From assembly GCA_024235415.1 (NCBI GenBank), contig JACKML010000008.1, forward strand, positions 1 to 64,000: DNA of 64,000 bases, given 5' to 3'. Position 1 is the first letter of the stretch. Each line of letters begins with the position of its first letter. This document shows positions 30,518 to 38,085 of the stretch, piece after piece. Origin of the DNA: Chromatiaceae bacterium (GTDB taxonomy: Bacteria; Pseudomonadota; Gammaproteobacteria; Chromatiales; Chromatiaceae). A program made the translations under genes and the position numbers. The notes beneath the pieces were generated by a model. That model did not search any database, had not been told where the DNA came from, and worked only from the letters and a program-made list of their open reading frames with translations.

Positions 30518-31765
30518 ATGAACCCCGACCTCGACAAACTCCAACCCTACCCGTTCGAGAAGCTGACGGCACTGCTGGCAGGCGTCACGCCGCCGGACAA
30601 GACACCTATCGCCCTGTCGATCGGCGAACCGAAGCATGCCACACCGGCGCTGATCACGGCAGCATTGCAGGAACACCTGGCCAAAGGGCTGGCATCCTAT
30701 CCGCTGACCAAGGGCATCCCGGCGCTGCGCGAGGCGATTGGCGACTGGCTGTGTCAGCGTTTCACGTTGCCGCCACACACGATCGACCCCGACCGCCATG
30801 TGTTGCCGGTGAACGGTACCCGCGAGGCGCTGTTCTCGTTTGCCCAGGCCGTGATCGACCGTCGCCGTCCAGCGCTGGTGATGTCGCCCAATCCGTTCTA
30901 CCAGATCTACGAAGGTGCCGCGCTGCTGGCCGGCGCCGCGCCGCACTTCATCCCGTGCACCAGAGACAATGCCTACCTGCCGGATTTCGATGCGGTCAGC
31001 GCGCAGGCATGGGATGACTGCCAACTGCTGTACCTGTGCTCTCCGGGCAACCCGACCGGTGCCGTGATTCCCCTGCAGACACTGCAGCGGTTGATCGACC
31101 TGGCCGAACGACACGATTTCATCATCGCATCCGACGAGTGCTATTCGGAGATCTATTTCGACGAATCCGATCCGCCGGCCGGGCTGCTACAGGCAGCGGC
31201 GGCGATGGGCAACACCGATTTCCGCCGCTGCGTGGTGTTCCACAGCCTGTCCAAGCGCTCGAACGCGCCCGGCCTGCGCTCCGGCTTCGTCGCCGGCGAC
31301 GCCGACGTGCTGGCGGGCTACCTGCGCTACCGCACCTACCATGGCTGTGCCCTGCCATTGCAGCACCAGCACGCAAGTATCGCCGCCTGGCGCGACGAGA
31401 CCCACGTCCGCGAAAACCGGCGCCTGTATCGCGAAAAATTCGATGCAGTGCTCGAGATCCTCGAAGGCACCCTGGATGTGGGGCGCCCGCAGGCGGGCTT
31501 CTACCTGTGGCCGCACACACCGCTCGGCGATGAGGCATTTGCGCGCGGCCTGTTCGAACGACAGCATGTCACGGTATTGCCCGGACGCTACCTGTCGCGG
31601 GATTCCGATGGCGTCAACCCGGGTGCGGGACACGTCCGCATGGCGCTGGTTGCCAGCATGGACGAGTGCGTCGAGGCCGCGCGACGGATCAGAGCATTCG
31701 TAACCTGTCAGCCGTCGGACACTGGACCAGTTGCCCCCTCTCCCGGTGGGAGAGGGATGGGGTGA
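30518..31765 (+). CDS. dapC: Succinyldiaminopimelate transaminase with REP-derived C-terminal tail
   Basis: PLP-dependent class I/II aminotransferase that makes N-succinyl-L,L-diaminopimelate in lysine and peptidoglycan synthesis. It has SIGEPKHATP, YLCSPGNPTGAV, IIASDECYSEIYFD and the PLP lysine in HSLSKRSNAPGLRSGF (about residue 245). 415 residues; the final APSPGGRGMG and the TGA stop come from the REP-like repeat at 31736-31769, in the same frame used by tilS. A TATAAT at 30483-30488, 30 bases before the start, may be the -10 element; no good -35 was seen. dapD follows only after an inserted IS. Confidence 0.94.
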   Translation: MNPDLDKLQPYPFEKLTALLAGVTPPDKTPIALSIGEPKHATPALITAALQEHLAKGLASYPLTKGIPALREAIGDWLCQRFTLPPHTIDPDRHVLPVNGTREALFSFAQAVIDRRRPALVMSPNPFYQIYEGAALLAGAAPHFIPCTRDNAYLPDFDAVSAQAWDDCQLLYLCSPGNPTGAVIPLQTLQRLIDLAERHDFIIASDECYSEIYFDESDPPAGLLQAAAAMGNTDFRRCVVFHSLSKRSNAPGLRSGFVAGDADVLAGYLRYRTYHGCALPLQHQHASIAAWRDETHVRENRRLYREKFDAVLEILEGTLDVGRPQAGFYLWPHTPLGDEAFARGLFERQHVTVLPGRYLSRDSDGVNPGAGHVRMALVASMDECVEAARRIRAFVTCQPSDTGPVAPSPGGRGMG

Positions 31766-31769
31766 GGGG
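31736..31769. repeat. REP-like palindromic repeat, copy 2
   Basis: Perfect 9-bp arms CCCTCTCCC (31736-31744) and GGGAGAGGG (31748-31756) with centre GGT, followed by ATGGGGTGAGGGG. Same core and tail as copy 1 at 545-577 (opposite orientation). It encodes the dapC C-terminus and stop and borders the IS110 element. Confidence 0.85.
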
Positions 31770-31774
31770 CTGCC

Positions 31775-31985
31775 TGTATCGAATCATTGGATCTGATTCC
31801 CCTTGTATGTTCTGTTTTGCTGGACGGGGGTGGTTTTGTGTAGGTTGGCTTGTCTGGCCCGGCGCGGCAGTTCGATATTCCCTTGGGACACCAAGCCCGT
31901 GGATGAGCGAGGAGCGTCGCACCGGTTTTCATCGATAACCCGAACGGTTGCTTGGGCCATTGAGCCCGCATTTTTGCAAGGTAGG
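31775..31985 (+). ncRNA. Candidate IS110 bridge RNA region
   Basis: In IS110-group elements the long 5' non-coding end encodes a bridge RNA with target- and donor-binding loops. Here about 210 bases precede the transposase. They can fold into several stems: GAATCA/TGATTC with a 7-base loop (31781-31799), CTTGG/CCAAG (about 31882-31895) and GGGC/GCCC (about 31954-31967). The stems and the position fit; no loop could be matched to both flanks by eye, so the call is tentative. Confidence 0.35.
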
Positions 31986-31990
31986 GCATC

Positions 31991-32941
31991 ATGAACGAGA
32001 TCATCGTGGAACGGTTTGTTGGTATTGACGTATCCAAGGCGGGGCTGGATGTTTGCGTCGAGCCCGCTGGGTCGGTCAGCCAGGTTGCCTACGAGGACGC
32101 TGGGGTTGAGCACCTTGTGGGGCAGCTGAAGGATATCAACCCGACCTTGGTCGTGATCGAGGCCACGGGTGGACTGGAAGTGCGCATTGCCAGCGCACTG
32201 GCCGCCAAGGGCTTGCCGGTGGCTGTGGTCAACCCGCGTCAGGTACGTGACTTCGCCAAGGCGACTGGAGCGTTGGCCAAGACCGATCAGATCGACGCGG
32301 CGGTGCTGGCGGGGTTTGCCAAGGCCATTCGACCGCAGGTGCGCCCGCTTAAGGACGAGCAAGCCCGCGCCCTGGACGACTTGGTTGACCGCAGGCGGCA
32401 ATTGATCGGGATGCGGGTTCAAGAGACGCTGCGTCTCGGCACGGCGACCTCGAAACCGCTGCAAAAGAGCCTCAAGAAGCACATCGCCTGGCTGGACAGG
32501 CAGGTTGACGATGTGGATCGCGATTTGACCAAGCGATTGCGTGAGTCGGACGTCTGGCGGGCTAAGGACGACCTGTTGAGAAGCATTCCGGGCGTGGGGT
32601 CGGTGACCACGGTGACGATGCTGGCCAAATGCCCGGAGCTGGGCACACTGAATCGCCGGGAGATCGCCGCACTGGCCGGTGTGGCGCCGCTGGCCAACGA
32701 CAGCGGCAAACACCGTGGCAAGCGATTCATCTGGGGCGGGCGGGCCGAGGTTCGTGCGGTTTTGTACATGGCGAGCATTTCAGCAATGCGCTGCAACGCG
32801 GCCATCAAGGCATTCGCAGAACGCCTGAAGAAGGCCGGAAAACCGCCCAAGGTCGTCATCGTCGCCTGCATGAGGAAATTACTCACCATCATGAACTCGA
32901 TGCTGAAAAATAATGCTCCGTGGAACCCCAAAATCGCTTGA
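31991..32941 (+). CDS. IS110-family DEDD transposase
   Basis: 316-residue recombinase. The RuvC-like DEDD residues are D13 (VGIDVSK), E57 (VVIEATGG), D99 and D102 (KTDQIDAAVLAGF). The C-terminal transposase_20 domain has IPGVGSVTTVTMLAKCPELG and LAGVAPLANDSGKHRGKR with S238, the position of the nucleophilic serine in this family. All catalytic residues are present and the frame is intact, so the element may be active. ATG 31991 follows AAGGTAGGG. Confidence 0.95.
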   Translation: MNEIIVERFVGIDVSKAGLDVCVEPAGSVSQVAYEDAGVEHLVGQLKDINPTLVVIEATGGLEVRIASALAAKGLPVAVVNPRQVRDFAKATGALAKTDQIDAAVLAGFAKAIRPQVRPLKDEQARALDDLVDRRRQLIGMRVQETLRLGTATSKPLQKSLKKHIAWLDRQVDDVDRDLTKRLRESDVWRAKDDLLRSIPGVGSVTTVTMLAKCPELGTLNRREIAALAGVAPLANDSGKHRGKRFIWGGRAEVRAVLYMASISAMRCNAAIKAFAERLKKAGKPPKVVIVACMRKLLTIMNSMLKNNAPWNPKIA

Positions 32942-32966
32942 ATTCGAACACGGTTGCTCATCCTGA

Positions 32967-32987
32967 CCTTCTCCCGAGGGGAGAAGG
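32967..32987. repeat. REP-like palindrome right of the IS
   Basis: Perfect 9-bp arms CCTTCTCCC (32967-32975) and GGGAGAAGG (32979-32987) around GAG. Related to copies 1 and 2 in its core but without the GGGGTGAGGG tail. Followed by AATAAG rather than a T-run, so it is a weak terminator candidate at best. Lies in the 145-base gap between the transposase and dapD. Confidence 0.65.
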
Positions 32988-33086
32988 AATAAGATGCGGT
33001 GATCGCCTAATGGTGTGGGATCTGCAGCCCCCCTCTTTAGAGACCTTTTAAAACAATTTCATGAAAACCGAACCCGGGAGACCGTC

Positions 33087-33908
33087 ATGAGCGATATCCA
33101 GTCCATCATCGTCGACGCATTTGAAAAGCGCGCCGAGATCACCCCGCGCAATGTCAGCACCACGGTGCGTGACGCCACGATGGAGGCGATCGAACAACTT
33201 GACCGCGGCGAGATCAGGGTGGCCGAAAAGCGTGACGGCGGCTGGGTGGTCAACGACTGGGTGAAGAAGGCCGTGCTGTTGTCGTTCCGTATCAACGACA
33301 ATGAGTTCATCAAGGGTGGCTTCACCAACTATTACGACAAGGTGTCATCCAAATACGCCGACTACAACTCACGCGAATTCCGTGAAACCGGTGTCCGCAT
33401 CGTGCCGCCGGCCACCGCGCGCAAGGGCTCGTACATCGCGCCGAACTGTGTCCTGATGCCGTCATACGTGAACATCGGCGCCTACGTCGACTCCGGCACC
33501 ATGGTCGACACCTGGGCCACCGTCGGCTCCTGCGCGCAGATCGGCAAGAACGTGCACCTGTCGGGTGGCGTCGGCATCGGCGGTGTACTCGAGCCGTTGC
33601 AGGCGGCACCGACGATCATCGAGGACAACTGCTTCATCGGCGCGCGTTCCGAGGTGGTCGAGGGCGTCATCGTCGAAGAGGGCTCGGTGATCTCGATGGG
33701 TGTGTACATCGGCCAATCGACACGCATCTACGACCGGGAGAACGATGAGATCCTGTACGGCCGCATCCCTGCCGGCTCGGTGGTGGTATCCGGCAACCTG
33801 CCATCGAAAGACGGCAAGTACAGCCTGTACTGCGCGGTTATCGTCAAGCGCGTCGACGAAAAGACCCGTTCCAAGGTCGGCATCAACGCCCTGCTTCGCG
33901 ACATCTGA
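33087..33908 (+). CDS. dapD: 2,3,4,5-tetrahydropyridine-2,6-dicarboxylate N-succinyltransferase
   Basis: Succinylates tetrahydrodipicolinate in the diaminopimelate pathway. Start ATG 33087 (MSDIQSIIVDAFEKRA) after GGGAG; the frame extends upstream into the IS flank without family-like sequence. A helical N-domain is followed by a left-handed beta helix (about 105-230; VLMPSYVNIGAYVDSGTMVDTWATVGSCAQIG) and a C-terminal extension. 273 residues, as in E. coli. The inserted IS lies directly upstream, so expression may now rely on a promoter inside or next to it. Confidence 0.97.
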   Translation: MSDIQSIIVDAFEKRAEITPRNVSTTVRDATMEAIEQLDRGEIRVAEKRDGGWVVNDWVKKAVLLSFRINDNEFIKGGFTNYYDKVSSKYADYNSREFRETGVRIVPPATARKGSYIAPNCVLMPSYVNIGAYVDSGTMVDTWATVGSCAQIGKNVHLSGGVGIGGVLEPLQAAPTIIEDNCFIGARSEVVEGVIVEEGSVISMGVYIGQSTRIYDRENDEILYGRIPAGSVVVSGNLPSKDGKYSLYCAVIVKRVDEKTRSKVGINALLRDI

Positions 33909-33947
33909 AGCACAGGATAGGTTGCTGCCGCCTGCCTGGAGAACAAT

Positions 33948-34295
33948 GTGATCACGCTGTACGGCATACCGAACTGCGACACCATGAAGAAGGCGCGTGC
34001 CTGGCTCAGCGGGCACGCGGTCGATTACGAGTTCCACGACTACAAGAAGGCGGGCATCGACGAAAAGACCCTGCGCCGCTGGGTCAGGGAACTCGGCTGG
34101 CAGCCCCTGCTCAATACACGCGGCATGATGTGGCGCAAGGTGCCGGCAGAAGTGCGCGACAACATCGACGAAGAATCCGCGATCACACTGATGCTGGAGA
34201 CACCCAGCATCATCAAGCGACCGGTACTCGATACCGGCAAAGCGCGACACGTCGGTTTCAAGCCCGAACAATATGCCGAGATTTTCGACCAGTAA
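33948..34295 (+). CDS. ArsC/Spx-family protein (YffB-like)
   Basis: 115-residue thioredoxin-fold protein starting at GTG 33948 with GGAG nine bases before. ITLYGIPNCDTMKKARAWL has a single Cys in a CxxxxK context, and the rest (YKKAGIDEKTLRRWV, LLNTRGMMWRKV, IKRPVL) matches the YffB branch, which is usually found next to dapE. True arsenate reductase function is unproven for this branch. It lies between dapD (39 bases) and dapE (18 bases). Confidence 0.93.
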   Translation: MITLYGIPNCDTMKKARAWLSGHAVDYEFHDYKKAGIDEKTLRRWVRELGWQPLLNTRGMMWRKVPAEVRDNIDEESAITLMLETPSIIKRPVLDTGKARHVGFKPEQYAEIFDQ

Positions 34296-34313
34296 CGCCC
34301 CGCCACGAGACCC

Positions 34314-35444
34314 ATGATGTCCGACACCCTCGACCTCGCCATCGACTTGATCAGCCGTGAATCCGTGACACCGGAGGATGCCGGCTGCCAGGCTGCCATG
34401 ATGCAGCGCCTCGCCGCCCTGGGCTTTCGAAACGAGCCGATGCGCTTTGCCGATGTCGACAACTTCTGGGCGCGACGAGGTGACACCGGGCCGTTGTTCT
34501 GCTTTGCCGGCCACACCGATGTCGTACCCACCGGCCCCAGGGGCAAGTGGCAATCCGACCCGTTCCGGCCGGTGATCCGAGACGGCGTGCTGTATGGACG
34601 CGGCGCCGCCGACATGAAGGGTTCGCTGGCAGCGATGGTCACGGCGACCGAGCGCTTCGTCGCGCGCCATCCGGATCACCGCGGCTCGATCGCGTACCTG
34701 ATTACCAGCGATGAGGAGGGGCCGTCGATCAACGGCACCGTCAAGGTGGTCGAGGCACTCGAGGCACGCAACGAAAAAATCGACTGGTGCCTGGTCGGCG
34801 AGCCTTCGTCGAATCATGTCTTGGGCGACGTGGTCAAGAACGGGCGGCGCGGCTCACTCGGCGCTGTGCTCAGCGTGCGCGGCAAGCAGGGTCACGTCGC
34901 CTACCCGCACCTCGCACGCAACCCGGTGCACGAGGCGGCCCCCGCGCTGGCTGAGCTGGCAGCAACGGTCTGGGACCATGGCAACGAGTTTTTCCCACAG
35001 ACCACGTTCCAGATCTCCAACATCCATGCCGGCACCGGCGCGACCAACGTGATCCCCGGCGAATGCGAGGTGCTGTTCAACTTCCGCTACTCGACCGAGA
35101 CCACGCACGAGGAACTGCGTGAACGCGTACACGCGGTTCTCGACCGTCACGGCCTCGACTACACGATCGACTGGACGCTGTCCGGCCTGCCCTTCCTCAC
35201 GCCACGCGGCGAACTGGTCGGCGCAGCGCAGCACGCCATCGAATCAGTGGCAGGTCTCCAGACCGAGCTGTCGACCGCCGGCGGCACCTCGGACGGACGC
35301 TTTATCGCACCGACCGGCGCTCAGGTGCTCGAACTCGGTCCGCTCAACGCCACCATCCACCAGGTCGACGAATGTGTCGCGGTCGACGATCTCGACCGGC
35401 TCTCGGCGATGTACGAGATGATCCTCGAACAGCTGTTGGCCTGA
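34314..35444 (+). CDS. dapE: Succinyl-diaminopimelate desuccinylase
   Basis: Zinc peptidase (M20) that releases L,L-diaminopimelate. Metal ligands and catalytic residues are visible: FAGHTDVVPTG (His, with Asp two residues on), GRGAADMKGSLAAM (Asp), ITSDEEGPSINGT (catalytic Glu and ligand Glu), and GGTSDGRF / NATIHQVDECV near the C-terminus (His). The dimerisation lid domain lies at about 180-290. 376 residues, typical. Last of the dap block. Confidence 0.97.
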   Translation: MMSDTLDLAIDLISRESVTPEDAGCQAAMMQRLAALGFRNEPMRFADVDNFWARRGDTGPLFCFAGHTDVVPTGPRGKWQSDPFRPVIRDGVLYGRGAADMKGSLAAMVTATERFVARHPDHRGSIAYLITSDEEGPSINGTVKVVEALEARNEKIDWCLVGEPSSNHVLGDVVKNGRRGSLGAVLSVRGKQGHVAYPHLARNPVHEAAPALAELAATVWDHGNEFFPQTTFQISNIHAGTGATNVIPGECEVLFNFRYSTETTHEELRERVHAVLDRHGLDYTIDWTLSGLPFLTPRGELVGAAQHAIESVAGLQTELSTAGGTSDGRFIAPTGAQVLELGPLNATIHQVDECVAVDDLDRLSAMYEMILEQLLA

Positions 35445-35601
35445 GCGCAGGCCGCTCGCCGCGACATCTCACCCCCCAGTGCGAGCCGATTGGGATTAAA
35501 GCTTCGGTGTTGTCTGCCGAACATGCCCACGACACGCGACGCTGCCCGAAACCTCTCTGCCGGATCCTTTCCTGGACGACAGTCTGCCTTGGAGACCACC
35601 G

Positions 35602-36378
35602 ATGCCCCTGTGCAAGCGATTCACTGCCTTATTGACGCTCATGCTGATGTTGGCCGGTACTGTGGTGGCGGACGAGGGGCTCACGATGGGCGTCGCCCTC
35701 GACAAGGCTGGCCGCCAGCGCATGTTGACGCAGCATATGCTCAAGTCCTATGCCCTGACCGGCATGAAGTTGAGAATTGGTGCCGACGCTGATTTGCGCA
35801 AGGCGGCAGAACTGTTCGAGACCCAATTGAGTGAACTCACCGGTTTCGCGGCCAATGATGCCGAACGGGCCCAGATCGGCAAGATCCGCTTGCTGTGGAA
35901 TGATCTGCGCCCCGAACTCGATTTTCCGCCCGAACTGGATCGGGCGAGTGAACTCAACGATCTGGCCGAACTGCTGTTGCGCGAATCGCACCAACTGGTG
36001 TTGTTGCTCGAGCAGCGCTCCGGCACCGTCGCCGGACACCTGGTCAACATCTCCGGCCGCCAGCGCATGCTCTCGCAACGGATTGCCAAGTCTTATCTAT
36101 TGGAGACATGGGGCCTTGGCGCGGCAGGATTGGCACAGCAGTACAAAGAGGCCGTCGAGGAATTTCAAGTGGCCCTTTCGGAACTGCAAGCGGCCGAGAT
36201 CAACACGCCGGAGATCAACGCATCTCTCGCGCAAGTCCTGAAAAACTGGCAGATCTTTGGCATCAGCAATTTCAGCGCAAAGTACGACGCCCGCGTGCCA
36301 TCGCTGGTCGTTCGTTCGATGGACAAGATACTTGGCCTGATGAACGACACCACCGCGCTCTACGCGCAACTCCACTAA
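35602..36378 (+). CDS. Exported protein with two PilJ/NarX-type sensor modules
   Basis: 258 residues. A signal peptide (MPLCKRFTALLTLMLMLAGTVVADEG) is followed by two copies of a helical module with the same signature: AGRQRMLTQHMLKSYAL at about 36-52 and SGRQRMLSQRIAKSYLL at about 151-167. This is the type IV pili methyl-accepting chemotaxis transducer N-terminal (PilJ/NarX-like) domain, normally fused to a kinase or chemotaxis output. Here no transmembrane segment or output follows, so it is a free periplasmic protein, perhaps a ligand-binding partner. GGAG precedes the ATG. Function unknown. Confidence 0.85.
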   Translation: MPLCKRFTALLTLMLMLAGTVVADEGLTMGVALDKAGRQRMLTQHMLKSYALTGMKLRIGADADLRKAAELFETQLSELTGFAANDAERAQIGKIRLLWNDLRPELDFPPELDRASELNDLAELLLRESHQLVLLLEQRSGTVAGHLVNISGRQRMLSQRIAKSYLLETWGLGAAGLAQQYKEAVEEFQVALSELQAAEINTPEINASLAQVLKNWQIFGISNFSAKYDARVPSLVVRSMDKILGLMNDTTALYAQLH

Positions 36379-36425
36379 GTCATTCCGGTGCCATTTGTCA
36401 AGAACGACATGATGGGTGACACTCC

Positions 36426-36485
36426 ACGTTAACAGGTCCATCGGCGTCGCCCTTGTTGCAGACGGATCGCGCCAACGTTAACAGG
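36426..36485. repeat. Direct repeat ACGTTAACAGG before the RTX gene
   Basis: The 11-mer ACGTTAACAGG occurs exactly at 36426-36436 and 36475-36485, 49 bases apart, in the short gap before the RTX gene start at 36495. The core GTTAAC is a palindrome. The spacing is close to five helical turns, which would suit an operator for a regulator, but this is inference. Confidence 0.5.
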
Positions 36486-36494
36486 CACCGGATC

Positions 36495-38075
36495 ATGACT
36501 GAATTCATCGGGACAACCCTGGCAGACATCCTGTCCGGCAGCGCCGACAGCGACACCTTCATCTCCTACGGAACCGGCGCCGCGACCGACTGGGACACCC
36601 TGATCGGCGGCGACGGCGGCGATGTGTACGACCTGCGACGCGGGGATGCGTCGTTCTACAACTTCATAATCGACGACCAGGGAGGCGACGGCGCGATCGA
36701 TACCATGATCAACGTCGGGCGTCTTTACCAGAGCGCCTCGCTGGGCTACCAGGCCTGGGCATCGGTCGAGCGCATCGACGACGACCTGATCATCGACACG
36801 CCATCCAAACCGCACCGCTTCCGCGATCCTGCCGAACCGAGCTATCACATCGAAGTCAAAGATCACTTCGCCGGTGCCGGCGTCGAGTTCATGGTCTCCG
36901 GCGGCGTCACCTATGCGCTTGCCGCGGGCGACACCGGCAGTGATGTCGCCGACATCGTCGCCGGTGCCCGCACGGCCGACCGGTTGACAGCCAAAGACGG
37001 CGACGACTGGGTATTCGGTAACAACGGCAAAGATACCCTGTTGCTGGGAAACGGCGATGACACCGGCTTCGGTGGCAAAGGACAGGACACCATCCGGGGG
37101 CACGCCGGCAACGACCGCCTGGATGGTGGCGACGGCGGTGACCGGCTGTACGGCGGCAGCGGACACGACCAGGTCATCGGCGGCAACGGAAACGACCGGC
37201 TGGCCGGGGGCAGCGGTAACGACCGACTGCAGGGTGATGCGGGCAACGACAAGCTGTATGGCGGTGCCGGCCAGGACAACCTCAATGGTGGCGCCGGGGA
37301 TGACTTCATGTCCGGCGGCAAAGACGGCGACGTATATCGAATTGCCGTCGGCTCGGAGACGGAGTCCTGGGGCCACGACAGCATTCGCGACAACGGTAAT
37401 CCGGCAAGCTGGAACAACAAGGACATCATCGAACTCGCCGGCTACTACGGCCCGTCATCCGGCAGTTCGAGCGATGCCTATGCACGCCTGCACTTCACAC
37501 GCGAAGGCGACGACATGCTGCTGAGCAGCGACAACGGCCTTTCCACGTTGCGCGTGGAGCGGATGTTCCACGCCGATGCCGACAGATATTTCATCGAGGA
37601 ACTGCAGTTCAACGCCGGCTATTGGACAGAACTGCATTTCCAGATCCTCGATGGTGCCGCCACCGATATCGGCGATGACCGGAGTTACGCGATTCCGGGG
37701 TACACCGGCGACCTCAACGAGATCCTGTTCGGCACCGACGGCAACGATCAGATCTTCGGCAATTCAGGGACCAACTTCATCTGGACCGGCCAGGGCGCCG
37801 ACGTCCTGGTGTACAAGGAGAATGATCCGCAGATTCTGTATGGCTACGGCGGCGGCCTGTCTCTCGACATCGTCGAGGATTTCGACATCACCAACGACAG
37901 ACTGGATTTTTCCGAGATCAACGGCCTGACGCTGGCCTCGCTGAGCATCGCCGAAGATGCCGACGGTGACGCCACCGTGTACTGGAATTCGGGCGACTTC
38001 GAGATCAGCAGTATCTACATCGAACTGCGCGATGTAGCGATGGACGACGTGACCGCCGACCTGTTCATCTTCTGA
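36495..38075 (+). CDS. RTX (hemolysin-type calcium-binding repeat) protein
   Basis: Acidic 526-residue protein from ATG 36495. Nonapeptide repeats of the type GGxGxDxUx run through about residues 180-290 (GNDRLDGGDGGDRLYGGSGHD and neighbours), building a calcium-binding beta roll. A further partial RTX block (GTDGNDQIFGNSGTNFIWTGQG) is near 420-445. The C-terminus ends DLFIF, typical of the uncleaved type I secretion signal; there is no N-terminal signal peptide. No enzymatic domain was recognised in the first 150 residues. No ABC exporter, membrane fusion protein or acyltransferase is nearby. Confidence 0.92.
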   Translation: MTEFIGTTLADILSGSADSDTFISYGTGAATDWDTLIGGDGGDVYDLRRGDASFYNFIIDDQGGDGAIDTMINVGRLYQSASLGYQAWASVERIDDDLIIDTPSKPHRFRDPAEPSYHIEVKDHFAGAGVEFMVSGGVTYALAAGDTGSDVADIVAGARTADRLTAKDGDDWVFGNNGKDTLLLGNGDDTGFGGKGQDTIRGHAGNDRLDGGDGGDRLYGGSGHDQVIGGNGNDRLAGGSGNDRLQGDAGNDKLYGGAGQDNLNGGAGDDFMSGGKDGDVYRIAVGSETESWGHDSIRDNGNPASWNNKDIIELAGYYGPSSGSSSDAYARLHFTREGDDMLLSSDNGLSTLRVERMFHADADRYFIEELQFNAGYWTELHFQILDGAATDIGDDRSYAIPGYTGDLNEILFGTDGNDQIFGNSGTNFIWTGQGADVLVYKENDPQILYGYGGGLSLDIVEDFDITNDRLDFSEINGLTLASLSIAEDADGDATVYWNSGDFEISSIYIELRDVAMDDVTADLFIF

Positions 38076-38085
38076 ACCCGGCCAC

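Larger units (their letters stand above)
31773..32960 (+). mobile_element. IS110-family insertion sequence (ends approximate)
   Basis: About 1.2 kb containing one transposase gene, with about 218 bases of 5' and at most 25 bases of 3' non-coding DNA. No terminal inverted repeats or target duplication were seen, as expected for IS110 elements, which insert by an RNA-guided recombinase mechanism without long duplications. The element lies between two REP-like palindromes (31736-31769 and 32967-32987), separating dapC from dapD. The exact ends cannot be fixed without an empty-site or second copy. Confidence 0.7.

Noticed and set aside
32967..32987. Rho-independent terminator after the transposase
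   Set aside because: The stem is perfect but is followed by AATAAG instead of a T-run and matches the REP-like family, so it was listed as a repeat.
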